Source: Sipunculus nudus (taxonomy: Eukaryota; Annelida; Sipuncula; Golfingiida; Sipunculidae). Taken from it: a stretch of 64,000 nucleotides of DNA. The stretch lies in contig CM049310.1 of NCBI GenBank assembly GCA_026874595.1, positions 35,849,558 through 35,913,557 on the forward strand. Reading direction: 5' to 3'. Shown piece by piece: positions 26,847 to 38,711 of this stretch (position 1 is its first letter; the number at the start of each line of letters is the position of its first letter). Below the pieces are notes generated by a model. That model was not told where the DNA came from. It did no database searches and worked only from the letters and a program-made list of their open reading frames with translations. The translations under genes and the position numbers were made by a program.

Positions 26847-27394
26847 AAATATACGTAATATATTAACATTAAAAAAAACTTAAACACGGTAACTTTTACA
26901 AAAGAAGGGAGAAGGTGCCGTGTCAAGAATGCAAGGTCTTAGAGTTATTTGCTGCATGAGGGAACTGAGAGATATATACCCCTAGTTGGTCTCACTGACA
27001 CAAAAAATCTTCCAAAAATTAATGCAGAAAAGTGAGGTGCATGGGCAACATAACAGGTTCCTTTTTTATAGAGCGCCAAATAGATAATTGGTTAGTCTTA
27101 GATAAAGTCAAAATCCTGTATTATACGCTTATAACGCATTACTGATCTGAAAGAATCATGCAAAAGCTGATTTCTTCCAAGGTGTCCTTTTGTGACCTTT
27201 GTAATTTTATCAAGTACCACACCAGTCTATATCCGATGGTCCTGCATGCATGCGTTGCTCCCGTTTCTTCCCTTCTTTTGCGCCCATGAATGCACGTGGA
27301 CAGCTATAGGACGATCACGTTGGTCGTTCATGCATGTGGCACGTGTGTATGCTGTCTGGGATTGTGTTTTATCCACCGTTTTTAAACGATAAAC

Positions 27395-27400
<6 letters not shown>

Positions 27401-27447
<47 letters not shown>
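27401..27447. repeat. (TA)n array in gfi1 intron 1
   Basis: TA dinucleotide run of about 47 bases. Confidence 0.95.
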
Positions 27448-27449
<2 letters not shown>

Positions 27450-28759
27450 TTCGAATTGAAAAACAAATCCAAACGTCCTCACAGATTCTGGCTTTCTTTC
27501 CATAACCGCCAGCGCTGCATGTAAGTCGGCTGGTCCGTCTGTCTGTCTGTTTGTCTGTCTCTCTCTGTATGAAAAAATATTCAACTGCGAATGTGCATGT
27601 TTGTCCTAACGTCTATCTGTCATTAACCCTCCAATCGTATACGTATTTAAATCATATTTGCCACTGTATTAGCAGTTTAAGTGCAGACGTAAAATGCATA
27701 ACAAATTTCAATGACTAGTGCAGTCTCTTTGAGAAGCCCTCTGTCGATGGTATCACCTTTAAATTGATGTGGTTAGATTATCAGGGAGTTGATTTCTGCA
27801 TGTATCGAAGACGGATTTGCTGATATTTACCGATATATCCGGTAAGTCTTTTCGACTTGCACAAAATGGGAATTTATAAATCTAATAAACGACGCATTCC
27901 ATTGGAGGTAATATAACTCTTTATGGATGTACTTATATCAGATTGACCATCAATACAGTTATTTTGGGGAAACATGAAAATTAGCTTTAAATATTCCTGC
28001 CAAGCAGCGTTAACGGGCGACCATTTAAACATGGATTTTATTTTCCGTTCCACCTGGTCCACACGTAAGTGCACCACTTCTCGTAAAGGTACAGAGGTGG
28101 ACACTCCTTCAATATGTAATCGTCCGTAGTCAAGGAGATCTCCTGAACGGACAGTGTTACCTGGACCACTCGGCGTTTCTCACCATTGTGTATATACAAC
28201 GTACCATGTGTCTGGCAGCATGCAGGCACGAGTGATAGTGTCTAAAATTTGTAATGCACTTCACGTAATACAGGATAGTTTATCGAGAGATAATTGATAA
28301 ATATACACATGTACTGAAGTTGTGTGTCGTTAATGATTAACATATTGACAACTTTTCGTACACACATGCACACACACAAACTGACACAAGCGCTGACATA
28401 ACTGGTGTTTTTGAAGATGGGTTGACAAAATGTCATACAGATGGCTTTTTAAGATAATGATTTGAATTTTATAATCAATGATTATATTTAACACTTTCAA
28501 ACTTTTCAAATATCACTGGCACACGTCTTTCATTTGTAAGTTTTATGAATGCTCAGCATTAATTTATATAACGATCTTTACGATATGAATATTTTAATTG
28601 GCTGTGGTGACAGTCAAATTCAGATAAAGCTTCAGAAAAACAATTTCCATAAAAAATTCCCAAATCTGAACATGTGGAATTAAGTAATTTCCATTGCATT
28701 TGATAGCCGTGTGGGATCAATATGAATATTTATGTACTATACGGAAGAAGGTTATGCCC

Positions 28760-29180
28760 TCTCTCACGTGCACAAATTTAGGTCATGGACAGGTGATGGT
28801 ATCACGCGCGTTTGCGTGACCGCACAATATTACTTTGCACCCAGACCCAACACTTCTCAAAACCCAGGGTATAATTAAACACGCGCGCGATCAGACCCCA
28901 CAAAGCCAAAAATCAACTGTTTCCGATTCTATATAACTAACATCTGCTTGACTGGCTTTTGTGCCGTGAAGTTGTCTCGTTTCCGTTATTAAATTTGTGT
29001 ATTGTGCACGTGGGGGGAATTTTAAGCCTTTGACCCTAGCGGCTTCTGTGCCCGACAGGTGTATTTGCCTTGCGCGACTCACCAAGGAGTTCAAACACGC
29101 GGGATGTCACCGATTCTGTTGACGTGGAAAATCATTCGGTTTCCTCTACTCTTCACCATGCACGTATCGCGCTGTCAGCC
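28760..29180. promoter_or_regulatory. Regulatory-like island in gfi1 intron 1
   Basis: GC-richer stretch with E-box words: GGACAGGTGATG (about 28789), AACATCTGC (about 28938), GCACGTGG (about 29007) and CGACAGGTGTA (about 29054). Proneural bHLH factors activate Gfi1/senseless in sensory cells of flies and vertebrates, so a role in activation is a reasonable inference. Confidence 0.3.
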
Positions 29181-30529
29181 GCAAGGTTACTCCTCAAGTG
29201 GCTAAGTTTGGCAGTCACCTGTTCGGTGTGTTCATAAATCTATCGAGAATAAGAGTGGTTCGCACTGATTGCCGATGTACCGGACGACCTCAACCTGCAC
29301 TCGATCGGAGAAGTATATATACTTGCATGCGCACGTGCGTGCACATACATGCGCGTTTGCATGTGTGTTCTCATGTTAACTGCGTGGACAAGTTTAACAA
29401 GAAAAAAGTTGCAAACATCAATAAAATATATAATAACTATATATACAACCATGTATTCGTAGAAAACTTATGTATATTATATATTGAAAGATCAAATATA
29501 GTAATGTCGCTCTATGCTCGGCGATGATAAAAAAAAGTTGCAGATGTATCTTTGAGCCTTAGTTCAATATAAAAAGAAAAAAAAGTTAAAAAGTTTTTTA
29601 AGGTATATTTTTGTCAATGCTTGTTGATGAGGAAATCAAAAGTCGTCTGGAATAATAGTTTATCTCTTCACCATCGACTTCCTGTCATGCAGAGCCATTA
29701 TATTAATTTATGGGAGACTTAAAAAGTGTCCACGTGATCGGCTACTAATATTGGTATACGTCAAGTGCATTGTTTTCTTTTTTTATTGAAATTTTTGCAA
29801 TGGTAATAAATTTACGTGTAGCTTTATAAATAATATCCCATATTGGATGGAAATTTTTGTATGGTTCACAATGAGATGTATATTTTAGGGAGCTGAAGAT
29901 ATTATGCGGCTTTTGATCTAAAGGATAATAATATATGATAATCTACGCATTTTCACACGGTTACAAATATGTACAAGAGTGGTTGGCATGTCTGTCAGTC
30001 CTCTCTCTACCTTATATTAAATTGAATCACTACAAATTACGTAACACGTTCGCAGATTCTAATATTGATTTAATTGATGGACATAGCAATGCATAGAAGT
30101 ATACTTTATATTAATAAATTAGAAATTTCAAATTCTATTCAATTTCTATATATAATTTCTTAAAAAAAAACCACATATTCAGATTCATAAAGAAGGAAAC
30201 TGATACAGAAATTTGATTTAATATGAACATCCATAAATTAATGGAATCAGCTTGAGAGCTTGTGTCAAAGTTCTCGACTAAAATGTTGCAGCAAGTTAAA
30301 ATAAGCAATAGTGTACACGATCTTACATAGCATTGCATCATCTTACATTATCTTTACGCGTACAGGCGCTCATAAATACATGCGTTTTATGATTATGCAT
30401 ATCACGCTTTGTTCATGCCTCAGTCAAACACTTTTTTAGCTATACTTGTTATTATATATTATATATCACATATCAAACACTAGTTCTGATGTTCACCTCA
30501 TGACATATTGAGTTATATATACCATGTAT

Positions 30530-30596
30530 ATATATAGATATATGAATATATATATATATATATACAATGTATATATATACATATATATATATTATA
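30530..30596. repeat. Interrupted (TA)n array in gfi1 intron 1
   Basis: TATATA with ACAATG and GAT interruptions. Confidence 0.9.
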
Positions 30597-30837
30597 TTTT
30601 TCTGTTATTTTATCTTATAAATCCCTTTTCTATCATTTTTATAATTTGAATTTTAAAAAGGTTAATGAAACAGAAACCAAAAAAAAATGCGAGTTTTCAA
30701 CGCTAATTGAATATATATGAAATCAAAACTAAATACCTAATATACCATAATACCTAATTTAACACAGATAAAACAATTAAATACTTTTTATACAAAAGTA
30801 AATTCTGTAATACAATAATAATACCTAACGTTCTTAC

Positions 30838-30967
30838 CTCGTTCTCCTGGAGTAACCACTCTAAAAGCACTTGAACAGTCATGCTCGTGACTTGGGGGCA
30901 TTTTGGTTGGCCCTGACAAAGTGGTCATCCCAACTCGTTTGTTTTTAACAAGGAAACTTTTTGGCAT
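30838..30967 (-). CDS. gfi1: Gfi1-family repressor, coding exon 1 (SNAG domain)
   Basis: First coding exon, residues 1-43 plus one base of codon 44. It opens with MPKSFLVKNKRVG, a clear SNAG peptide. In GFI1, GFI1B and SNAI proteins this peptide sits at the extreme N terminus and binds the LSD1(KDM1A)/CoREST corepressor in the nucleus. The start at 30967 is chosen because SNAG must be N-terminal, and its context has a purine (G) at -3. Another ATG lies 36 bases upstream in the same frame (31003) with T at -3. The exon ends at a strong donor, GAG|GTAAGA (GT at 30837-30836), giving phase 1. Residues 14-43 are a short linker with no further motif. Identity as a GFI-family protein is near certain once exons 3 and 4 are joined. 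Choosing GFI1 over GFI1B is not meaningful for an invertebrate with a single copy. Confidence 0.93.
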
Positions 30968-31188
30968 ATCAGCAAATTCGGCAAAACAACATAGACAGTC
31001 CATGGAAAGCAACTACTTCACCAGCAAATCCAGTTTAATACTTATGAGTCAAGATAGATTCGTCCGTTTATCATGAACTTAATCCGTCCAAGGATAAATT
31101 GCGTTTGCTAATTTCTGCGGTTCTCCTGCTGTTTAGCACTTCGAGTAAAGAAGATGGACCGATCGGTCGCGTGTGAGTCGCGTGTAAT
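30968..31188 (-). other. gfi1: Putative gfi1 5' UTR with in-frame upstream ATG
   Basis: Lies between the inferred initiator and the SNAG start. An ATG at 31003-31001 is in frame with the CDS and would add 12 residues (MDCLCCFAEFAD) before the SNAG methionine. Its context is weak (T at -3), so leaky scanning to 30967 is likely. Confidence 0.45.
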
Positions 31189-31379
31189 GATGCTCTTTCA
31201 CTCGAGAGTATCAGCATTTATAGGGGCTTTTGTCCCCAGACAACCTAACACGCCCACGGCCCGGCTTTAAGTGGCTGCGCTGTGATTGGTAGTCCCGATC
31301 GACGATTAGCCAATGACAGGCTCGGATTTGCCGTGAAAGCCAATGCGGGCTTCAAGGCTATTGTCGTTTGGTCACCAAT
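31186..31379 (-). promoter_or_regulatory. gfi1: Putative gfi1 core and proximal promoter
   Basis: On the minus strand CCCCTATAAATG gives a TATA box at 31222-31217. A TCATT initiator-like word follows at 31190-31186, so transcription probably starts near 31188, about 220 bases before the SNAG ATG. Upstream are four CCAAT boxes (minus 31289-31285; plus 31310-31314, 31340-31344, 31375-31379) and an AATCACAGC word (minus, 31287-31279) that matches the core of the GFI1 binding consensus. The segment is clearly GC-richer than its surroundings. The start site is inferred from motifs only. Confidence 0.6.
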
Positions 31380-32914
31380 GATTGCACGTGCGGGTCTCCA
31401 CAATCTCTGATGAAATGGCAGCATGGATTATATTTTTCTTCAAGTTTGCACGTGTTGATGGTAAAGATTGCATGATACGGGCGTTTTCTCTGCTTTATAC
31501 AAATATTCATGTTTGCAGTAATGGTACTGAATATTTAAACTGGAATGATATGTTTAGATTTTTAATCAGTTTCGATTGGTATAATGGTTAATAACACAGG
31601 AGAACGTATTAACCACAGTCTTTCCAATTTGATCAATAATTTGCTTGATTCTTTTTAGACCATATAGGCATAGGGTTTCCTTCTTTCTAACCCCCCCCCC
31701 CCCCACACACACATTTTTCCTGCTGACTGCTGATAAAAATGTATTCACGTAAATGTATATGCATGTAAAATACGCGTTAAAAAAACAGTAACCCTTCCCC
31801 TATCTTTGTCTCTGTCTCTCTCTATTTATCTTTTCTTTCTCTCTCTCCGTTCATACATTGCCATACCAAAAAGTTTAAAACTATTTGTCTGCTAACATCC
31901 AGACACACTGCCACGGTTCCATAATTGAGATCGTGCAGACAGAAGAAATCCTCTCATAACTGGGACAAAATTTCAAGCATATCAGCTTCACCGACCGTGG
32001 GAAACAACCTTTAAATTTGCCAAAAGATAAAACAAGAGAAAAAAAATTATTCAGACAAATTACAGTCCCATTGGGATACGTGCCTCCTTGTCCAATTCGA
32101 CATCTCAATGTGGTTAGCTGGGTCCTTATCTGAAGAATACTTGTGAATCATTCTAGAAAAAGTGACATCTGTAATATAGCAGAAAAAATGTCAATTTAGT
32201 AATATGTCTTTAAGTCCGAGGATTAGCAAAGTCTTTATCTTAAGAAGACGTTAATTGTTTACAAAACGAATCCACATTGGCATAACATGAGAAAAATGCT
32301 ATACTTTAGCAAAGATTATAAGCCGGGGACATGTATACATAAATATGTGACGTGTGTCACGTGACCTATAGACCAGGACTCTGGTTCCATGAAATAATAT
32401 ACTATTATATCGTCCGTTGACGGTGTCTGTCCTGGCAAATTAAGAGAATAAAACAAATCTTCGTTTGTTTTAGACGCATAAATACCCGGTACGTGTAAAC
32501 AATGTGCTACTTGTGTTGAATCATATTCAGATCTTCAAACAAGATCACTCATCGCGCTGCGCTGGAGAAATTTACTGAGTATGCCACAAAAATGTGTTTA
32601 AGGCCTCGCAAACTTCCTTGTAACCAATTTCCCAGGGTCTTCAAATAGACACAAGCATATCACTGTCAGACAGATTGCAAAATCCATAAGAATCTCCATG
32701 TAATGTATATTAACTACCACCGAGACCGGGGAAAATTGCCCCATAATCCGTGGAGTTCCCGGTGTTAGCTGTCCGTAAATACATGGGCCCCAGACTGTTT
32801 CAATATCATATACGAGCTAAAGCGCATTTCTGCAAACTTGCTTGTGGGAAGTATATATGAAATGTATATCATACGTGATTACTTCATATATCTGTACATG
32901 TTAATAAAGAATAA

Positions 32915-32958
<44 letters not shown>

Positions 32959-33716
32959 CTTGGCATGATTTAGTGGTGCATGGCTCAATAAACTGGGCTT
33001 ATGATTAATTTTAGCTATTAAGTTAAGTGCAGCCACTCGGCAACCTTCTGTGCATACTGGCATACAGCAATGATTAATTGGAGTAAAGTGACTTGAATTA
33101 ACACCTTATTATACCAAATCGTCATTTAACGTGATATAGTGGTGAGTATATGGTAAGAGTCATGAATGTAATGGGTTATATACTTTTAGTTTGAAAATAA
33201 CATATGTAATAGTAATAATAGTAATAACATATGTGCTTCCATGCATACATATACACACAAATATTAATTAAGGTTTATGTATATATATATTTGCGTGGGT
33301 GGGTGAGTGTGCATTAATAACTATCTTCAGTATACAGTGATGTAAATAACAAAGAAATAGTATAATACTTTTACACTACAGGACATTTGCTAAGCATACT
33401 CATGCATGCATGCAGCACAAAAATCATATTCATTTTTATTACAAGTATACAGTTTATCTACGGGAGGACCCGGTCAGACATGCAGTTGTATTATATAGGC
33501 ATTAGGCAGTAAATATATACCTCCACAGCAAAATACTGAAATATAGGACAGACTCTCTGAAGTTCTCATGCATGCATGTCTTAATTCACTACAGGACATT
33601 TGCTATCCCGTGAATATACTTGAATAGATTCCTTGGATTTACTTGGATATACTGAATCAAGAAGGCTTAATTGATAATAACATATAAGATACTTATCCTT
33701 ATATTATTCATGTCTT

Positions 33717-33773
<57 letters not shown>

Positions 33774-36208
33774 AAATAGGCCTATCACCGGCCACATGAA
33801 ATGAACTAAATCATAGTATATTAAATGATAAATGAAGCAAGTCTCAAGGTAATCTTCAAACCACCAGAGTTTTAAATACAGCAAATTAAGCGGATGGCGT
33901 TCATGTTATAAAATTTCTTATGTGACCTTTGTAAATACAACTTGTCGGAGTCCCTCCTGATGCCACAATTAATATCATTCTTAATTGGCGCGTTTAGTTA
34001 TTAAAAAATAACATTTTGTTGTTACCTGAAGATATATAAATTTGATATACACACACTCAACACATGGATATATAATATTAACTCACCATATAGAATGCCT
34101 TATATAGGTCTTTGGTCGTGTTGCTATATGAAAAATGAATAGCAAGTTATGATAGCCAATGACATGCGGGAGTCGAGCAAATGAAGACATACCTGTGTGT
34201 TTGTGTGTGTGTTTGTAACATGTATATTTGTGATCTCTGGAACTGAGTAAGGGAGCGCTTATACATGTGCGAGGGAGGAACACGCATGGCTCTGCATGTA
34301 TGTTTTATAAAAAGAGGCGGCGTTTAACAAGCCGCGGCCGTAACTATTAATTTAGTCAGATGAAAACGAGCGGACCGCGGACTAACCTTTTCGCACATGC
34401 GCGAGAGACGCAGCAGTTGTAAGACCCTGTGCGTGTATATTAAATCAACAGCCGTAATGCGCATATTTACACATCCCTACGATAGTGTAATATATACCTT
34501 TGAAGGTGTAACAGTAACGAAGTGCTAAGCACGCCACATCTATTGACTACATGAGCGCGGGAATAAAACGGCATAGTCTAACAAAGATAAAAGAGTTCCT
34601 CGATGGACTATCACGCAAGCGAATTGAAATAAAAAATGCATACAGCCGAGCTATATGAGAGGTATCGAGCAGTTATGATCATATGAAAATGAAATATTCA
34701 CGAGTCCATGCATGCATATGCTGCTAGGTACACCATGCCTGTAAAAATATGCTTATTTTTAATATAGAAAACTTTATAGAGAGCATACACCGAGAGAGCG
34801 CATAACTCCGCTATGAATAGCAACGGGAGAAATAATTTAATCAAACCTTCAATTCTTACTTTCATTTCAGACATTTTGCACAAATTTTACATCCTACATA
34901 ATACAGTCCACACTTCACGTGGTCACTGTTAAAGAAAAACAGCAGGACCTTTCTAACCTTCATCTTGGAGAAGCAGAATAATGGACATTCATCCAAAGCT
35001 TTTCCTGGTGATATCTTATATACACATGAAGCGTGAAAACACGTATAACTACACATGTAATCGCCGCATATATAAGAAAGTTCATTTGATGCTGATGGAA
35101 ATTTTACAATGTCAATCTTCAACTTTCTCCTGTGTTTTTGAGGGGGAAACTTGCACATACTAAAGCAAAAAAAAAGTTAATATCATTCGAATGGCAAAGA
35201 AATTTGGCTAAATGTTATATATATTTTAATTTATGTGCACTTTTAAAGTATACCTGTAATATGCATCTATATTGTATACTATATGTATAGAGTTTTTCTT
35301 TAGTGTACTCTAGAATATAAAATCATCTATAGAGCTCTCTTGCATGCGGCACAGAGAAAGGGACAGAACTAACCAACAACAGACAAAAATGCCGAGGACA
35401 TATATATACAAGAAAACATATAAACATATTACTAGCAAACACGGAAAAAACAAAACAGCTTTGCAAAAATGTGTATTGTGTGTAAAGTCATGATAATGAT
35501 AATGTCATATGCCTGAACCCATATATGCTGGCATTTACTGACACGCAAACGGATTGAGTGTGAAAACTCCTTTAGTGTATATAATAGAGAACTGCATAGC
35601 TTTTATAGCAGAGGACTCTTGCCTCAGATAGCAAAGAATTACCAACGGCCAACATCTGTCTAAAGCCTGCCCAATTCCCACACTTCAAATGTATATGTAA
35701 TGCGTGCCCGTATTTAATACCAGCATATTAAACACGTGCATTTGCAACTGTCAGTTAAAGGCCCAGAATGTCTTCTCTAGGCACTAGCGTCTTCGACTGA
35801 TACAAGTGATACCTGAAAAGAACACCTGGACAATTTTGTTTACTGAGACGAGTTGCTACCGCGCTGTGTAAACTTAGCCCCGTGACCGACTGGGAACGAG
35901 GCCGCTATAGCTTATCTTATTAAGAGGTTGTATATCTTGGTTTCTTGGGAGACAGCGTCGGCGCATCTTCAGTGTGAAGACACCGGCTGGACTGGGGGAG
36001 ATCCACTCCGAGTCTTAGTGATTTATCATAAAACAAACTCCTGGTGATTTACAGTACAAGCGGGTATCATCTTTTACACCTGTTGACCCGGACTTCTTTC
36101 ACATAAACCAATTAAAAGATTAAGCTGTCACTTTGTCTCCTGACATCATTCGTTAATTTATGTGCGTGCATGCATGTATGTGTATGCTTTTTCAATGTTC
36201 AATGCAGT

Positions 36209-36252
<44 letters not shown>

Positions 36253-38656
36253 ATTTAATATTAAAGCTCAAGCAAGTAAGATGGTCTAATATCTATTATA
36301 TATTAATTAAAAAACAAAATTAACTAGATATCTGCATTCTATGGAATAAAAGCCTCCGACATGTGCTTGTGTGTGTGTGTGGTGGGGGGGGGGGGGGGGT
36401 GTCCCTCAACGATTGAGGCTGAACATTTGAGAAGATTCCTTGATAGCGTTCCTGAATCATGATCTAGTGCCGGACCCACACCAAAATCTATAATCGATTC
36501 TTCATTGGCCTATTCCTGCAATGCCCTGATACTTTTATAAGATTCTGTCACGATTGCGGGAGTTATGTTGTCAACTAACACACGCACACACGGACGGGGT
36601 TGAACGCAACAATGCAATCCGTTTACATGATGCCCCCCTCCCCACTTTAAAATTGGAGAAGATATACGATGGAAAAACAAAAATGAACAATCCTTTTTGT
36701 CATTTTATTTAAAACTGTTATATTCATTTAAAGACAAGTCAGGGTCACTGACTCACCGTTATTACATTTATCGGTGATCCATTATATGTTTATATCAATC
36801 ACATACATTTATACTCTTACCTATAAAGTCTTATTTTATAATACTAAGAAAATATCTAAATTCAAATCAATAAAAAGCATATTGAGTCTGCAAGTATTCT
36901 GATACTTTTAAGAAAATAATTAAGTTACAATATAACATCTCATACACTGAGGTTTAATAAGGCAGTATATAATATTTATGCTAAGAAATAATAATGTACA
37001 AAACGTAGCCCCTCTATAGGTTGTGGGAAATTCCCATACAGTGCTCTAGTCATTGGACGACAGAGTCGAAAATCCGTTCATCACATAAACCTAAAGCGCA
37101 CTCAGCGTTTATGTATATATATATAGTCAGTATTTAAGCGGAAAACCGATACAACGAGATATATAACAACGACAGGGAATAAATATATTTTCATCATCAT
37201 ATGTGTAAATTTAACCTATAAGTTAGGTTTAGTGTTTGGGACTCAGTTTATTGAGTTGAGGTTTCGGTGCATGGGCGGTGCAGGACAGAACATTCAATTT
37301 TCAGTTTTTAAATTTCGTGGGCATGATTTTTTCCAACCGTGCAATAGTTCCCACGCAGGTATAAATTGCATATATGCCTGAGATAATTTTACAAACATAT
37401 ATCTACCGGAGGTCAAGAGGTTGTCATAACACTTAATTCGGCATTTGCAGAATGTTTGTCGACAGAATTTAACGCAAGTATCACATTATTTGTATATTTA
37501 TTAAATGCTTTGATGTATTTATTAAATGTATGGATCAGAGCCCCTTGTATAATTGACTATATAAGGTACATATATATATGTATATCTATATATAGGAAGT
37601 GGACAAGCAAGCTGATACGTTCCCAGAAATCTACCCGTGTGATTTACGAATCTATTTCTTGAGTGCAGCCGGGGGCAGTTTGTATGGACGCGTCCCCGCC
37701 GATGCTCCCTGGGGCCTGTACAATATGCAGCATTGTACTGAAGTTAAGAGGGCGAAAACCAACAATTCACACAACATAGGTTCACAAATGGACTGATTTG
37801 CTACTATCAGTTACAGACCACATCAAGGGCTAATTCAGGCTTTGAACAGAAAATCGTATTGACCAGCCATTCACGTGGTCATTTTACGCACAATTCGCAG
37901 TAACGCATGCGTAAACGGGCAAACCTCCAGACAATTTTCCTGCTGCACCCCGATTTTGTGTCTTGGTAATAGAATCGATATATTTTCATCCCCCGGGGTT
38001 AGTTTGTGAGGGTGACCGACTCGGCCCCCACGGCCTAACAAACTTGTATAAAGACACCGCCACACCGCCAGAATAGACATAATAGTTCACGGGGCTCTCA
38101 CCGGGGAGGCAGCGACACTTGTTGGCAGGTCATCGCGTCCGATTATCTGGGCATTGACGACGGCATCGAGATTATACGATAAGCGCGTGGCACATGCAGA
38201 ATGACGGCTGTGTTATACCAACCGTTCATTTATTCACACGTTGTTACCGCATGGCTGTATGACCAGACACATTTCATACAACGCATGTTTACATAATTTA
38301 TATAAGTTTTTTTCTGTTTTTTGGGTTACAGAATTATGTTTATGCGCGTTCTTGAGAATTTCGTTGTTGGGGGTAATACGCATTGTCTACATTAGTAAAG
38401 TAAACTGAAGGAAATTCCTGCATGCGCCTTTCACGAAAAAAATCTAGCCTTTCCGCTTTGCTTCCCATGTAGCCATTGAGTGTTGTCAATATAATGCATT
38501 AACCACAAACACTGCACGTGGCTCTACACACTGAATGAAACGTAGGTATTATCTTCATACCAAGAATTACCCTCCTCACTGAAACATTCAAAAATCATAA
38601 TGTAAGAATAGATCTATCTTAAGTGATATCTTAAGTATTCTTCGAATGATTTATAT

Positions 38657-38711
<55 letters not shown>

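Larger units (their letters stand above)
26696..30837 (-). other. gfi1: gfi1 intron 1
   Basis: Phase-1 GT-AG intron of 4142 bases. It contains a diverged tandem copy of the exon 2 start near its 3' end (about 26751-26846), a (TA)n array (27401-27447), another TA-rich stretch (30530-30596), and a GC-richer island (about 28760-29180) carrying E-box words. No further coding exon is supported. Confidence 0.85.

Noticed and set aside
28038-28229. 63-codon minus frame in gfi1 intron 1 (KRRVVQVTLSVQEISL...)
   Set aside because: Looks protein-like and follows a TTTTAG acceptor-like site, but it ends in a stop with no good donor and has no recognisable family; it cannot be added to gfi1 in frame.
34862-35163. 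Opposed open frames of 98 and 60 codons, the minus one Cys-rich
   Set aside because: No conserved cysteine spacing of any known domain and no splice support.
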